Assembly: GCA_035405785.1 (NCBI GenBank)
Contig: DAONJS010000001.1
Span: 248,001-312,000 of the forward strand
Direction of reading: 5' to 3'
Length of the DNA stretch: 64,000 nt
Source of the DNA: BPGX01 sp035405785
Lineage (GTDB): Bacteria; Bacteroidota; Bacteroidia; B-17B0; Aurantibacillaceae
Shown here: positions 1-9,128 of the stretch, in pieces
How the letters are laid out: every line of letters starts with the position of its first letter
How positions within the stretch are numbered: position 1 is the first letter of the stretch
Notes under the pieces: generated by a model
The model's database searches: none
What the model was told of the DNA's origin: nothing
What the model saw: the letters and a program-made list of their open reading frames with translations, nothing else
Position numbers and translations under genes: made by a program

Positions 1-2
1 CG

Positions 3-506
3 GCTATTAATCTAAAAAAAACAAAAGGTCAAGAAATTTTAATTAATGTAAAAAAAGATGGTTACGCATTTTCATCTCAGGTCATTAAAGTACCAGAAAA
101 TGCTAATTTTTATACCAGCTTAGATACAGTAAAAATTATCACTGATAGTGTAAAGCCGGGAAAAGCATTTGTTATTAATAATTTATATTACAAAACCAAT
201 AGTGCAGAAATTGAAGAGAGTTCTAAAAAAGTTTTGATTAAATTTGCAGAATACTTAAAAGAAAATCCAAAGCTAGTAATAGAAATTCGTGGGCATACAG
301 ATAATGTTGGTAATCCAAAAGACAATGAAGCACTGTCATTAAATCGTGCCTATTCGGTGAAAGAATTTTTAGAAAAGCAAGGAGTTGATGGCAAGAGAAT
401 GCAAGCAAAAGGTTTCGGATCAAGTATGCCCATTACTTCTAATGCAACAGAAGAAGGCAGGGCTAAAAACAGAAGAACAGAATTCTATATAATATCAATA
501 AAATAA
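3..506 (+). CDS. OmpA-family protein, C-terminal part (cut by window edge)
   Basis: The reading frame is open from the left edge and ends at a TAA at 504-506, so only the last 167 codons are visible. The final ~110 residues are an OmpA/MotB-like peptidoglycan-binding domain: a beta strand ending in LYYKTNSAEI, then IRGHTDNVG, LSLNRAYSVKEFL, GFGSSMPI and the closing GRAKNRRTEF. Known members anchor the outer membrane or an outer-membrane complex to peptidoglycan by binding diaminopimelate through the Asp and Arg of these motifs. The residues before the domain may belong to a CarboxypepD/WD40-type region usual in long Bacteroidota OmpA proteins, but too little is visible. The next gene follows after 4 bases, so the two are probably co-transcribed. 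Confidence 0.9.
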   Translation, partial: AINLKKTKGQEILINVKKDGYAFSSQVIKVPENANFYTSLDTVKIITDSVKPGKAFVINNLYYKTNSAEIEESSKKVLIKFAEYLKENPKLVIEIRGHTDNVGNPKDNEALSLNRAYSVKEFLEKQGVDGKRMQAKGFGSSMPITSNATEEGRAKNRRTEFYIISIK

Positions 507-510
507 ACAC

Positions 511-2496
511 TTGAGAAAACATTGTAACATAATAATACTTTGTTTGTTTTCAACAATCATCTGTCATTTTGCTTTTGCACAATCGTTAAGAGATTCAATT
601 ATCAAAATCTTACAGGAAGTAAATTACAACAACAGTAATTTTAATAAAACATATCCGCTTACTAAAAAAGCACTTAACTTATCCCTATCATTAAAAGACA
701 CAGGGTTAATAATTAAATGTTATCAAAAAATTGGAGATGTATTATGGTATAAATCTGCTTATGGAGAAGCAGAGGAATATTATTTTAAATCATTAGAACT
801 TGCCGACTCTGCAAGATATCCAGGTGAATATGCTTATGCGTTGTATGGAATAGGATGGATTGAATGTATTCAAAAAGGTAAAAAAGATAAAATCAGTTTA
901 TTAAATAAAGCAATATCAGTTTATATACAATTATCAGATACTGCCCATTTTATTACTTTGTCAAGTGCAGTTTCTGGTGCCTACAAAGAATTTTATCATC
1001 AGGATACAAGCAAAAAATTTTACATTGATTCGGCAATAAATACATTATTATTTGCAATTAATATTCTAGAAAAATCAACTTTAAAGAAAAATCTACCAAA
1101 AATTGAAATTAATTTAGCACAGGAACTATACGAAAAAGGAGATAATGAAAAAGCATACTTATATATCAATAGAGCGTTGAGTAATCCTATATTATCAAAA
1201 AATGAGCGAAATTTTATTTATGCAATACTTATAAAATCATCGATACTTAATAAACTTCCTTCAAGAATATACAAAGACAGTTCAAGGTATTTTTTAAAGA
1301 AATACTTTGAAACCATTCAATCGTATCAAGACAATGAAGTTTTAAGTGATTTTTATGATTTACTTTATCAACATAATAAGGAAGACAAAAATTATGCAAA
1401 AGCATTATTTTACTTAGAAAAATATCTGCAAACTATCAAGAAAAGTTATCAGGAATTATTATCTGTAAAATACGAAGAATTGGAAGCCAATAAAGAATTG
1501 TTTCAAAAAGAACAATCGCTTATAGCATTGCAAAAACAAAATGAATTGAATGAATTGAGAAATAAACAAACAACTACCATTTTGATTATTGTAACTGCTT
1601 TTGGATTAATAGTAGCATTTTTTCTTATTAAAACACTTAAACAAAATAGCAGAATCAAAAAGTTGAATACAGAAATTATTATTCAAAAAAATTTATTGGA
1701 ACAAAAGAATAAAGACATTACCGATAGCATCAACTATGCTTCTCGTATTCAAAACGCATTGATTACTTCTGAAGAATTTATCCAGAAACATTTTATTAAT
1801 GAAAATTTGTTTGCAGATTATTTTGTGCTTTACTTGCCAAAAGATATTGTCAGTGGAGATTTTTATTGGGCAAATATCAATCTTCAGCACCCTGATTATC
1901 CACATTATTTTGCAGTTTGCGATTGCACGGGTCATGGCGTTCCGGGAGCATTTATGAGTTTATTAAATATCAATTATCTCAATGAAGCCGTTCAGGAAAG
2001 AAAACTTTATTATCCTGATGAAATACTTAATTATGTAAGAAAAAAACTAATTGAAAATCTCACTTATGATGAACAACAGAAAGACGGAATGGACGCTTCA
2101 TTGCTGATGTTTAACAAAGAGTTTCTTGTCAGTCAGAAGGTTTATTATTCACTTGCCAATCATCAGATGACATTGATAAGAGGCGAAGAACCGCCAGTTA
2201 TTTTGACTGGAGACAAGATGCCAGTTGGAAAAGGGCATTTTGAAGAAAGTTTTCAATTAAAAGTTCTGGAGATGCAGAAAGGAGATTGGTTGTATTTATA
2301 CACAGATGGATACAAAGATCAATTTGGAGGATTAAAGAATAAAAGGATAATGCAAAAACGGTTCAATGAAATACTTTCAGAGATAAGGCGATTAAGAGGA
2401 ATAGAACAAAGAGAAGAATTACTTAAATTTTTTGTAGAATGGAAGAAAACTACCACTCAAACAGATGATGTATGTGTGATTGGAATTAAAATTTGA
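511..2496 (+). CDS. TPR-containing SpoIIE/PP2C-type protein phosphatase, membrane-bound
   Basis: This is a 661-residue sensor-type phosphatase. The start is a TTG; no ATG is available near the N-terminus. Residues 1-24 form a signal peptide ending FAFAQ. A TPR-like helical region (about 40-310) would lie in the periplasm, followed by a coiled coil, one membrane segment near 355-378, a second coiled coil, and a cytoplasmic SpoIIE domain from about 430. The PP2C metal-site motifs are present: SGDFYWA near 448, CDCTGHGVPGAFMS near 470, DGMDAS near 525, YTDGYKDQFGG near 597 and TDDVCVIGIKI at the C-terminus. Families of this layout dephosphorylate Ser/Thr, often on anti-sigma antagonists. It lies 4 bases after the OmpA-family gene. 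The substrate is unknown. Confidence 0.88.
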   Translation: MRKHCNIIILCLFSTIICHFAFAQSLRDSIIKILQEVNYNNSNFNKTYPLTKKALNLSLSLKDTGLIIKCYQKIGDVLWYKSAYGEAEEYYFKSLELADSARYPGEYAYALYGIGWIECIQKGKKDKISLLNKAISVYIQLSDTAHFITLSSAVSGAYKEFYHQDTSKKFYIDSAINTLLFAINILEKSTLKKNLPKIEINLAQELYEKGDNEKAYLYINRALSNPILSKNERNFIYAILIKSSILNKLPSRIYKDSSRYFLKKYFETIQSYQDNEVLSDFYDLLYQHNKEDKNYAKALFYLEKYLQTIKKSYQELLSVKYEELEANKELFQKEQSLIALQKQNELNELRNKQTTTILIIVTAFGLIVAFFLIKTLKQNSRIKKLNTEIIIQKNLLEQKNKDITDSINYASRIQNALITSEEFIQKHFINENLFADYFVLYLPKDIVSGDFYWANINLQHPDYPHYFAVCDCTGHGVPGAFMSLLNINYLNEAVQERKLYYPDEILNYVRKKLIENLTYDEQQKDGMDASLLMFNKEFLVSQKVYYSLANHQMTLIRGEEPPVILTGDKMPVGKGHFEESFQLKVLEMQKGDWLYLYTDGYKDQFGGLKNKRIMQKRFNEILSEIRRLRGIEQREELLKFFVEWKKTTTQTDDVCVIGIKI

Positions 2497-2671
2497 TGAA
2501 ATAATTTTTAATTTATTTTTTACAAAACTCTTATCAATAAATAACTATTTTTTATTTTTTGTTATTTTACTTAATAAATTTAAAGTTGAGATAGTCATTT
2601 TTTAAAAAATTCCAAATACAATTAATTTTAAGTAACCCATTTTATCCACAAAATTTATTTTTTATAAAATT

Positions 2672-2702
2672 TTGGCATTTCATTTTTTTTTCTTTACCTT
2701 TG
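2672..2702 (+). promoter_or_regulatory. Bacteroidota-type promoter of the first repeat-protein gene
   Basis: TTG at 2672-2674 (preceded by T) and TACCTTTG at 2695-2702 are 20 bases apart, matching the Bacteroidota sigma-ABfr consensus (TTTG, 19-21 bases, TAnnTTTG). The TTG at 2700 is part of the -7 element and so is not the start codon; the ATG at 2718 is. The 221 bases before the gene otherwise look like plain AT-rich spacer. Confidence 0.75.
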
Positions 2703-2717
2703 CAAAAAAATTTCACT

Positions 2718-5700
2718 ATGAAAAAACAAATTTTATCTTTAAGTATATTTTTATTTATAGTAAGTTGTTCATTATTGGCTCAAAATAATGCACTTTACAT
2801 CAATGGTGCATACATTTATATGAATGGTGGTACATCAGGAACTCCAGTTTATTTAGTCATCAATCAGCCCAACACCTTAGGAATAGTTCGAACATCAGGT
2901 CATATACATTCTGAAAACCAATACAATTATGTAGAATGGCTTACAGGAACTAATACAGGATCTTATGTAGTACCCTTTGGAGTTGGAGGAACAGCAACAG
3001 ATTACATTCCATTTGGATTTAATAAAACAAATGCAGCAAGCATTACCCTTACAGTTTCTACATACTCTACAAATTCTGCAAACACACCAATGCCTGGTGC
3101 ATCTACAAGTAATGGAGGAGCGGTAGCAGCAGTGAGTTCCATACCACAAGCAGCCAATGCAATAGACAGATATTGGGATGTAAAAACAAATGCGGCAGTG
3201 AATGCAGATTTGACATTTTCATATAGGGGGTCTATAGAGAATACGATTAGCGGAAGTGGATATTGTCAAACAGATACCATAAAGGCACAAAACTGGAATG
3301 GGGGAGCATGGAATCCATTGAAAGGGCCTGGAAATCCTGGGGTAACAAGTGGAATAGGAGTAGTAGGTCCAATACCATTTACAAGTTATGGACAATTTGT
3401 ATTGGCATCAGTTCCTGTATCACCAACTGTTACACCTACAAATGCAACATTAACCTGTACCTCACCAAATACAACTGCAACGGTTCTTACAACTGGAGGA
3501 TTAGGACCATATAGTTACAACTGGTTACCATCTGGTGGCACAGGATCAGTAGCCACCATTGGTGCGTCTGGAAATTATACAGTAACTGTTACAGGAGCCA
3601 ATGGGTGTAGTAAAACAGCAACTGTTTCAATTACACAAAATACGACACCGCCTACTATTTCAGCCGCAGCAAGCGGTTCATTAAACTGTACAACTAATAC
3701 GGTACAAATTACAACAACAGTAACACCATCCAGTGGAATAACATATAACTGGAGTGGTCCTGGAATAGTGAGTGGAGCAGGAACAGGAACTATAACTGTT
3801 AATCAAGGTGGTACATATAATGTAACTGTAACAAACAGTGCAAATGGTTGTACCGCAACGGTTTCACAAGCCATTACTCAAAACACAACAACACCGACTA
3901 TTTCAGCCGCAGCAAGTGGTTCATTAAATTGTACGACAAGCACAGTTCAAATTACAACGACAGTAACACCATCCAGTGGAATAACATATAACTGGAGTGG
4001 TCCTGGAATAGTAAGTGGAGCAGGTACTGGTACTATAACAGTTAATCAAGGAGGTACATATAATGTAACGGTAACAAACAGTGCAAATGGTTGTACCGCA
4101 ACAGTTTCACAAGCCATTACTCAAAATACAACAGCACCTACTATTTCAGCTGCACCAAGTGGTTCATTAAATTGTACGACAAGCACAGTGCAAATCACGA
4201 CGACAGTAACACCATCCAGTGGAATAACATATAACTGGAGTGGACCTGGAATAGTGAGTGGATCGGGTACAGGCACGGTAGTAGTTAATCAAGGTGGGAC
4301 ATATAATTTAACTGTGACAAATACAGCAAACAATTGTACTGCAACAACATCACAAGCTATCAATCAAAACACTACCTCTCCAACAGTTGCTGCATCTGCA
4401 AGTGGTTCATTGAACTGTACAACAACTACGATACAAATTACAACGACAGTAACACCATCCAGTGGAATAACATATAACTGGAGTGGCCCTGGAATAGTGA
4501 GTGGATCAGGCACAGGCACCATAACAGTTAATCAAGGTGGAACGTATAATGTTACCGTAACAAACACTGCAAACAATTGTACTGCAACAACATCTCAAGC
4601 AGTAACTCAAAGCACAAATGCTGTAACTGTATCGGCAACATCAACAGGTTCATTAAATTGCACAACAAATACAGTTCAAATTACAACTACAGTAACACCA
4701 TCCAGTGGCATCACTTATAACTGGTCTGGTCCTGGAATAGTAAGTGGAGCAGGTACTGGTACGATAACAGTAAATCAAGGAGGTACATATAATGTAACTG
4801 TAACAAACACTGCAAATGGATGTACTGCAACAGTTTCACAAGCCATTACTCAAAATACAGCAGCACCTACTATTTCAGCTGCACCAAGCGGTTCATTAAA
4901 TTGTACGACAAGCACAGTGCAAATCACGACGACAGTAACACCGTCCAGTGGAATAACATATAATTGGAGTGGTCCTGGAATAGTGAGTGGAGCAGGCACA
5001 GGCACCATAACAGTTAATCAAGGAGGAACATATAATCTTACTGTAACAAATACAGCAAACAATTGTACTGCAACAACATCACAAGCCATCAATCAAAATA
5101 CTACAGCACCAATAGTTACAAGTAACGGAGATGCAACATTAACCTGTTCAAGTACAAGTGTCAATATTTCTGTTACATCCAATCCATCCAGTGGGGTTAG
5201 TGTTAATTGGTTAGGCGGGGTATGTGGTTCAACAAGCGGTTTCACAACTGCTGCCTGTGCGGCAGGAACATATACTGCTGTAGTTACTGATAATAGTAAT
5301 AACTGCCAGGGTTCTGCTACTGTACAAGTTAATTCTGATAATAATGTACCTTCATTAACTGCATCCACAACAGGTTCATTAAATTGTACAACAAATACAG
5401 TTCAAATTACAACTACAGTAAATCCATCCAGTGGCATCACTTATAACTGGAGTGGCTCTGGTATAGTGAGTGGAGCAGGTACGGGTACTATAACAGTTAA
5501 TCAAGGAGGCACATATAATGTAACTGTAACAAACACTGCAAATGGCTGTACCGCAACAGTTTCACAAGCAATAACTCAAAATACAACAGCACCTACTATT
5601 TCAGTTGCACCAAGTGGTTCATTGAATTGTACAACAAGTACAGTGCAGATTACAACGACAGTAACACCGTCCAGTGGAATAACATATAATTGGAGTGGGC

Positions 5701-8015
5701 CTGGAATCGTGAGTGGATCAGGCACAGGTACGGTAGTAGTTAATCAAGGCGGTACATATAATTTAACTGTAACAAATACAGCAAACAATTGTACTGCAAC
5801 TACATCACAAGCCATCAATCAAAATACTACAGCACCAATAGTTACAAGTAACGGAGATGCTACATTAACCTGTTCAAGTACAAGTGTTAATATATCTGTT
5901 ACATCCAATCCATCCAGTGGAGTTAGTGTTAATTGGTTAGGTGGGGTATGTGGTTCAACAAGCAGTTTCACAACTGATGCATGTGCTGCTGGTGTTTATA
6001 CTGCTGTTGTTACTGATAATTCAAACAATTGTCAGGGAACAGCCACTGTTCAAGTAATACCAGACAGTAATGCACCATCTGTAACAGCAACTAGCACTGG
6101 ATCTTTAAATTGCTCAGTCAATTCAGTGCAAATTATAGCAAGTACAACTGTATCACCAGTAAGTTATACATGGTCAGGTTCTGGAATAACAGGAGGAAAC
6201 GGAACAGCAACAATAACAGTAAATCAGGGTGGAACATATAATTTGACAGTAACAAATACATCTAATGGATGTTCAACAGCAACAGTATTAAGTGTTACGC
6301 AAGATACTAATACACCAACTGTTACCGCCACAACAAATGGTACATTAGATTGTAACAATACAACCATCACAATTTCATCTAATGTATCACCATCTAATGT
6401 AAATTATAACTGGAGTGGTACAGGAATAGTAAGCGGAAGTACGACAGGAACAGTAACGGTGAATCAACCCGGAACATACACATTAATAGTAACAGATGCT
6501 ATTAACACATGTACAAATATTACAACAGCCAATGTAACACAAAATACAGTAGCACCAATTGTAACAAGTAATGGAGATGCAACATTAACTTGTTCAAGCA
6601 CAAGTGTCAATATCTCGGCTACATCTAATCCAAACACCAATGTAACGGTCAATTGGTTAGGTGGGGTATGTGGTTCAACAAGCAGTTTCACAACTGATGC
6701 ATGTTCAGCGGGTACATATACGATAGAAGTTACAGACAACACCAATGGATGTAAAGGTACCGCAACCGTTCAGGTAATACCAGACAGCAATGCACCTGTT
6801 GTAACAACAAGCAGCAATGGAACGATAACATGTTCAACAAACACGGTAGAGGTAGTAGCAACTACTACATCAAGTCCAGTATCATACATATGGAGTGGAG
6901 TAGGTATAGTAAGCGGAGTTAATAGTGCGAGCGTTACTGTGAATCAAAGTGGTACTTATACGGTTATTGTAACAAACACTTCAAATGGATGTTCTACTAC
7001 ACAAACTATATCTGTATCTTCAAATACAAATGCACCTTCTGTAAGTATTACAGCATCAAATCCAAGTATAACTTGTACAAATGGAACTGTTGATATTTCT
7101 GTTAATCCTGTAAATCCAAATGATACTTATTTATGGAATGGAACTGGATCATTCACAGGACAAGGAACTGCTACAATTACAACAACAGTAAGTGGAACTT
7201 ATTCAGTAGTAGTTACAAATACAGTCAATGGTTGTTCTACAACACAAACAACAAGCATTGGATTTAATAATAATTTAGTATTAAGTGTAACAGGAAATAC
7301 CAATGTTTGTCAAGGAAGCAATATAGTATTAAATGGTAGTGGCGCAAATACATATACATGGACAGATGGAACTAATACCTATTCAACCAGTGCAATTACA
7401 TTACCAGCAAGTTCAAATATAACTTTTACATTAAGTGGCTCAACAGGTGCCTGCAATTCATCAACTGTAATTGGTATAGTTGTAACACCAAGTTTTAATG
7501 TAATAGTATCTGCGAATCCAACTAATTCAATAACTTTGGGAAGTAATGTTACTTTAAACGCGTCTGGTATTAGTGGAGGTACATATACATGGACGCCAGT
7601 TACAGGATTAGACAATCCAAACTCTCCTAGTCCAATTGCAAGCCCTGTAAATACAACTACTTATTGTGTAACTGGTATCTCATCAAATGGCGTTTGTCAG
7701 GATAGTTCATGTTTGATTGTATATGTGGATAAAGCATGTCCAGAGGTGTTTGTTCCAAATGTATTTTCTCCTAACTCAGATGGATTGCATGATAAATTAC
7801 ATATTTTAGGATTAAAATGTATTAAAGAATTTACATTTGCCATATTTGATAGATGGGGAGAAAAGGTTTTTGAAAGCAGTGATAAAAATTTAGAATGGGA
7901 TGGAACTTACAATGGAAAAGATATGAGTGGAGCTACTTTCGTATATTATTTCAAAGGCACAACTTATGACGATAAATTAATTGATAAAAAAGGAAATATC
8001 ACAATTGTAAAATAA
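2718..8015 (+). CDS. Giant Ig/PKD-like repeat surface protein with type B T9SS sorting domain
   Basis: This 1,765-residue secreted protein has a signal peptide ending SCSLLAQ. An N-terminal domain of about 230 residues follows (GIVRTSGHIHSENQYNYVEW region). Then come about 16 tandem repeats of roughly 81 residues, most with the core YNWSGPGIVSGAGTGTITV and a Cys pair (LNCTT near the start, NGCTAT near the end). Two less regular Ig-like domains and a C-terminal type B sorting domain (gliding-motility-associated C-terminal family) complete it; the marks are VFVPNVFSPNSDG, FDRWGEKVFES, WDGTYNGKDM and GNITIVK. By family knowledge it is exported by the type IX system and held at the cell surface with help from a PorP/SprF protein, which is the next gene (24 bases on). 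The repeats are very rich in Thr, Ser and Asn. It is probably an adhesin, but no ligand can be inferred. Confidence 0.88.
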   Translation: MKKQILSLSIFLFIVSCSLLAQNNALYINGAYIYMNGGTSGTPVYLVINQPNTLGIVRTSGHIHSENQYNYVEWLTGTNTGSYVVPFGVGGTATDYIPFGFNKTNAASITLTVSTYSTNSANTPMPGASTSNGGAVAAVSSIPQAANAIDRYWDVKTNAAVNADLTFSYRGSIENTISGSGYCQTDTIKAQNWNGGAWNPLKGPGNPGVTSGIGVVGPIPFTSYGQFVLASVPVSPTVTPTNATLTCTSPNTTATVLTTGGLGPYSYNWLPSGGTGSVATIGASGNYTVTVTGANGCSKTATVSITQNTTPPTISAAASGSLNCTTNTVQITTTVTPSSGITYNWSGPGIVSGAGTGTITVNQGGTYNVTVTNSANGCTATVSQAITQNTTTPTISAAASGSLNCTTSTVQITTTVTPSSGITYNWSGPGIVSGAGTGTITVNQGGTYNVTVTNSANGCTATVSQAITQNTTAPTISAAPSGSLNCTTSTVQITTTVTPSSGITYNWSGPGIVSGSGTGTVVVNQGGTYNLTVTNTANNCTATTSQAINQNTTSPTVAASASGSLNCTTTTIQITTTVTPSSGITYNWSGPGIVSGSGTGTITVNQGGTYNVTVTNTANNCTATTSQAVTQSTNAVTVSATSTGSLNCTTNTVQITTTVTPSSGITYNWSGPGIVSGAGTGTITVNQGGTYNVTVTNTANGCTATVSQAITQNTAAPTISAAPSGSLNCTTSTVQITTTVTPSSGITYNWSGPGIVSGAGTGTITVNQGGTYNLTVTNTANNCTATTSQAINQNTTAPIVTSNGDATLTCSSTSVNISVTSNPSSGVSVNWLGGVCGSTSGFTTAACAAGTYTAVVTDNSNNCQGSATVQVNSDNNVPSLTASTTGSLNCTTNTVQITTTVNPSSGITYNWSGSGIVSGAGTGTITVNQGGTYNVTVTNTANGCTATVSQAITQNTTAPTISVAPSGSLNCTTSTVQITTTVTPSSGITYNWSGPGIVSGSGTGTVVVNQGGTYNLTVTNTANNCTATTSQAINQNTTAPIVTSNGDATLTCSSTSVNISVTSNPSSGVSVNWLGGVCGSTSSFTTDACAAGVYTAVVTDNSNNCQGTATVQVIPDSNAPSVTATSTGSLNCSVNSVQIIASTTVSPVSYTWSGSGITGGNGTATITVNQGGTYNLTVTNTSNGCSTATVLSVTQDTNTPTVTATTNGTLDCNNTTITISSNVSPSNVNYNWSGTGIVSGSTTGTVTVNQPGTYTLIVTDAINTCTNITTANVTQNTVAPIVTSNGDATLTCSSTSVNISATSNPNTNVTVNWLGGVCGSTSSFTTDACSAGTYTIEVTDNTNGCKGTATVQVIPDSNAPVVTTSSNGTITCSTNTVEVVATTTSSPVSYIWSGVGIVSGVNSASVTVNQSGTYTVIVTNTSNGCSTTQTISVSSNTNAPSVSITASNPSITCTNGTVDISVNPVNPNDTYLWNGTGSFTGQGTATITTTVSGTYSVVVTNTVNGCSTTQTTSIGFNNNLVLSVTGNTNVCQGSNIVLNGSGANTYTWTDGTNTYSTSAITLPASSNITFTLSGSTGACNSSTVIGIVVTPSFNVIVSANPTNSITLGSNVTLNASGISGGTYTWTPVTGLDNPNSPSPIASPVNTTTYCVTGISSNGVCQDSSCLIVYVDKACPEVFVPNVFSPNSDGLHDKLHILGLKCIKEFTFAIFDRWGEKVFESSDKNLEWDGTYNGKDMSGATFVYYFKGTTYDDKLIDKKGNITIVK
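3156..3475 (+). repeat. 320-base stretch identical to 9570-9889
   Basis: Read base by base, 3156-3475 and 9570-9889 match without any difference or gap (constant offset 6,414). Just outside both ends the two genes differ at synonymous sites. It encodes the end of the N-terminal domain and the beginning of the first repeat. Confidence 0.95.
3423..7272 (+). repeat. About 16 tandem repeats, 243-base period where most regular
   Basis: Within the coding region the unit recurs at exactly 243 bases in the first regular units (unit starts at 3651, 3894 and 4137). Units 2-7, 9 and 10 are nearly the same at the DNA level. Units 8, 11 and 14 form a second subtype starting PIVTSNGDATLTC and carrying NWLGGVCGST. 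Units 12, 13, 15 and 16 are more diverged. The subtypes alternate in the second half of the array, which suggests that blocks, not only single units, were duplicated. Confidence 0.9.
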
Positions 8016-8039
8016 ATAAATAACTAAAAAATTACCTAT

Positions 8040-9107
8040 ATGAAAACAAATTTGAAGTTTATGAGAGTAAAAAGTATAATAAAATTAAGTTTTGCATTAA
8101 TGCTCACATTTTTTAATTTGACAACAAAATCACAGGATGTGCATTTTACTCAAATTCAGTATTTTCCATTAGCACTAAATCCTTCAATGACTGGAGCAAA
8201 TTATGCGTTAAGTGCAAATTTAATTTATCGCAATCAATGGAAAGCAGTAGCATCTCCTTATAATACATTTGGCTTATCAGTTGATGGAAGAATTAATAAA
8301 AGTCCGAAAGGACATTTTTTTGCTGGCGGATTACAATTTTTTAATGATAATACTGGAGATTTGAGTTTGAAAACAAACAATGTTACACTCAATGGAGCAT
8401 ATCATTTACGAGTAAATCAGGGACAATATATTGGTCTTGGAATTTGTGCAGGAATAATTCAAAAAAGTATTAATATGAATAATGCACAATGGGAAAGTCA
8501 GTATGATCAAAGCATAGGTCAGTATAATTCTTCATTACCATCAAATGAAAAGTATGGGTCAAATACTTTTATAGTTCCAGATGCAGGGTTGGGTTTTACA
8601 TATTCTTATGATAAAAATGAAGGTCTTTACAATAGAGGTGGTCAAAATATTAAATTTAATGTTGGATTTAGTGCATTTCATGTAAATATGCCTTCTTCTA
8701 CATTTTTGAATGGTTCAAAAGATAAAATGTATATTCGTTATGTGGCATTTGCTAATGGAGATATAGGCATTGGAAAAAGTAGTTTTGCAGTAAGCCCTTT
8801 AATTGTTTATCAATTGCAAGGTCCTACGCAAGAACTACTAACAGGATTATATGGCAAGTATATTTTTTCAAAAGCACAAAAAGGACAAAGTGGCGGGTCA
8901 GTTGCATTAGGAAGTATTTATAGGAATAAAGATGCTGTTACTACAAATATTGTATTAGAGTATGATAGTTATACAATAGGATTTAGTTATGATATCAATA
9001 TCTCACAATTAAAAACGATAAGCAGAGGAAAAGGCGCTATGGAGATATTTATCAGATATGTATTGCCAAGTCCTTATGGACCAGGAACAAGTAAATCAAG
9101 AATATAA
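8040..9107 (+). CDS. PorP/SprF family T9SS outer-membrane protein (copy 1)
   Basis: The protein has 355 residues from the first ATG; an ATG at 8061 would give a more typical signal peptide (MRVKSIIKLSFALML, cleaved after TKSQ). The body shows the PorP/SprF signature: QDVHFTQIQYFPLALNPSMTG, then YRNQWKAVASPYNTFGLSVD and alternating strands of a beta barrel ending FIRYVLPSPYGPG. Family knowledge (Flavobacterium SprF, Porphyromonas PorP) links such proteins to secretion or surface attachment of type B T9SS cargo. It lies directly after such a cargo gene. A close paralogue lies at 12766-13788, and the last ~416 bases of the two genes are about 96% identical by my count. Confidence 0.9.
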   Translation: MKTNLKFMRVKSIIKLSFALMLTFFNLTTKSQDVHFTQIQYFPLALNPSMTGANYALSANLIYRNQWKAVASPYNTFGLSVDGRINKSPKGHFFAGGLQFFNDNTGDLSLKTNNVTLNGAYHLRVNQGQYIGLGICAGIIQKSINMNNAQWESQYDQSIGQYNSSLPSNEKYGSNTFIVPDAGLGFTYSYDKNEGLYNRGGQNIKFNVGFSAFHVNMPSSTFLNGSKDKMYIRYVAFANGDIGIGKSSFAVSPLIVYQLQGPTQELLTGLYGKYIFSKAQKGQSGGSVALGSIYRNKDAVTTNIVLEYDSYTIGFSYDINISQLKTISRGKGAMEIFIRYVLPSPYGPGTSKSRI

Positions 9108-9128
9108 TAACATTAAAATAAAACAAAT

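Noticed and set aside
3423..7272. Regular repeats as a possible CRISPR array
   Set aside because: The period is 243 bases, units are coding and in frame, and there are no short unique spacers.
5093..7615. Several antisense open frames of 78-93 codons inside the repeat genes (also at 9800-10069 and 12107-12352)
   Set aside because: The repeats have few stop codons on the opposite strand because of Thr/Asn codon bias; the frames recur with the repeat period and have no start context.
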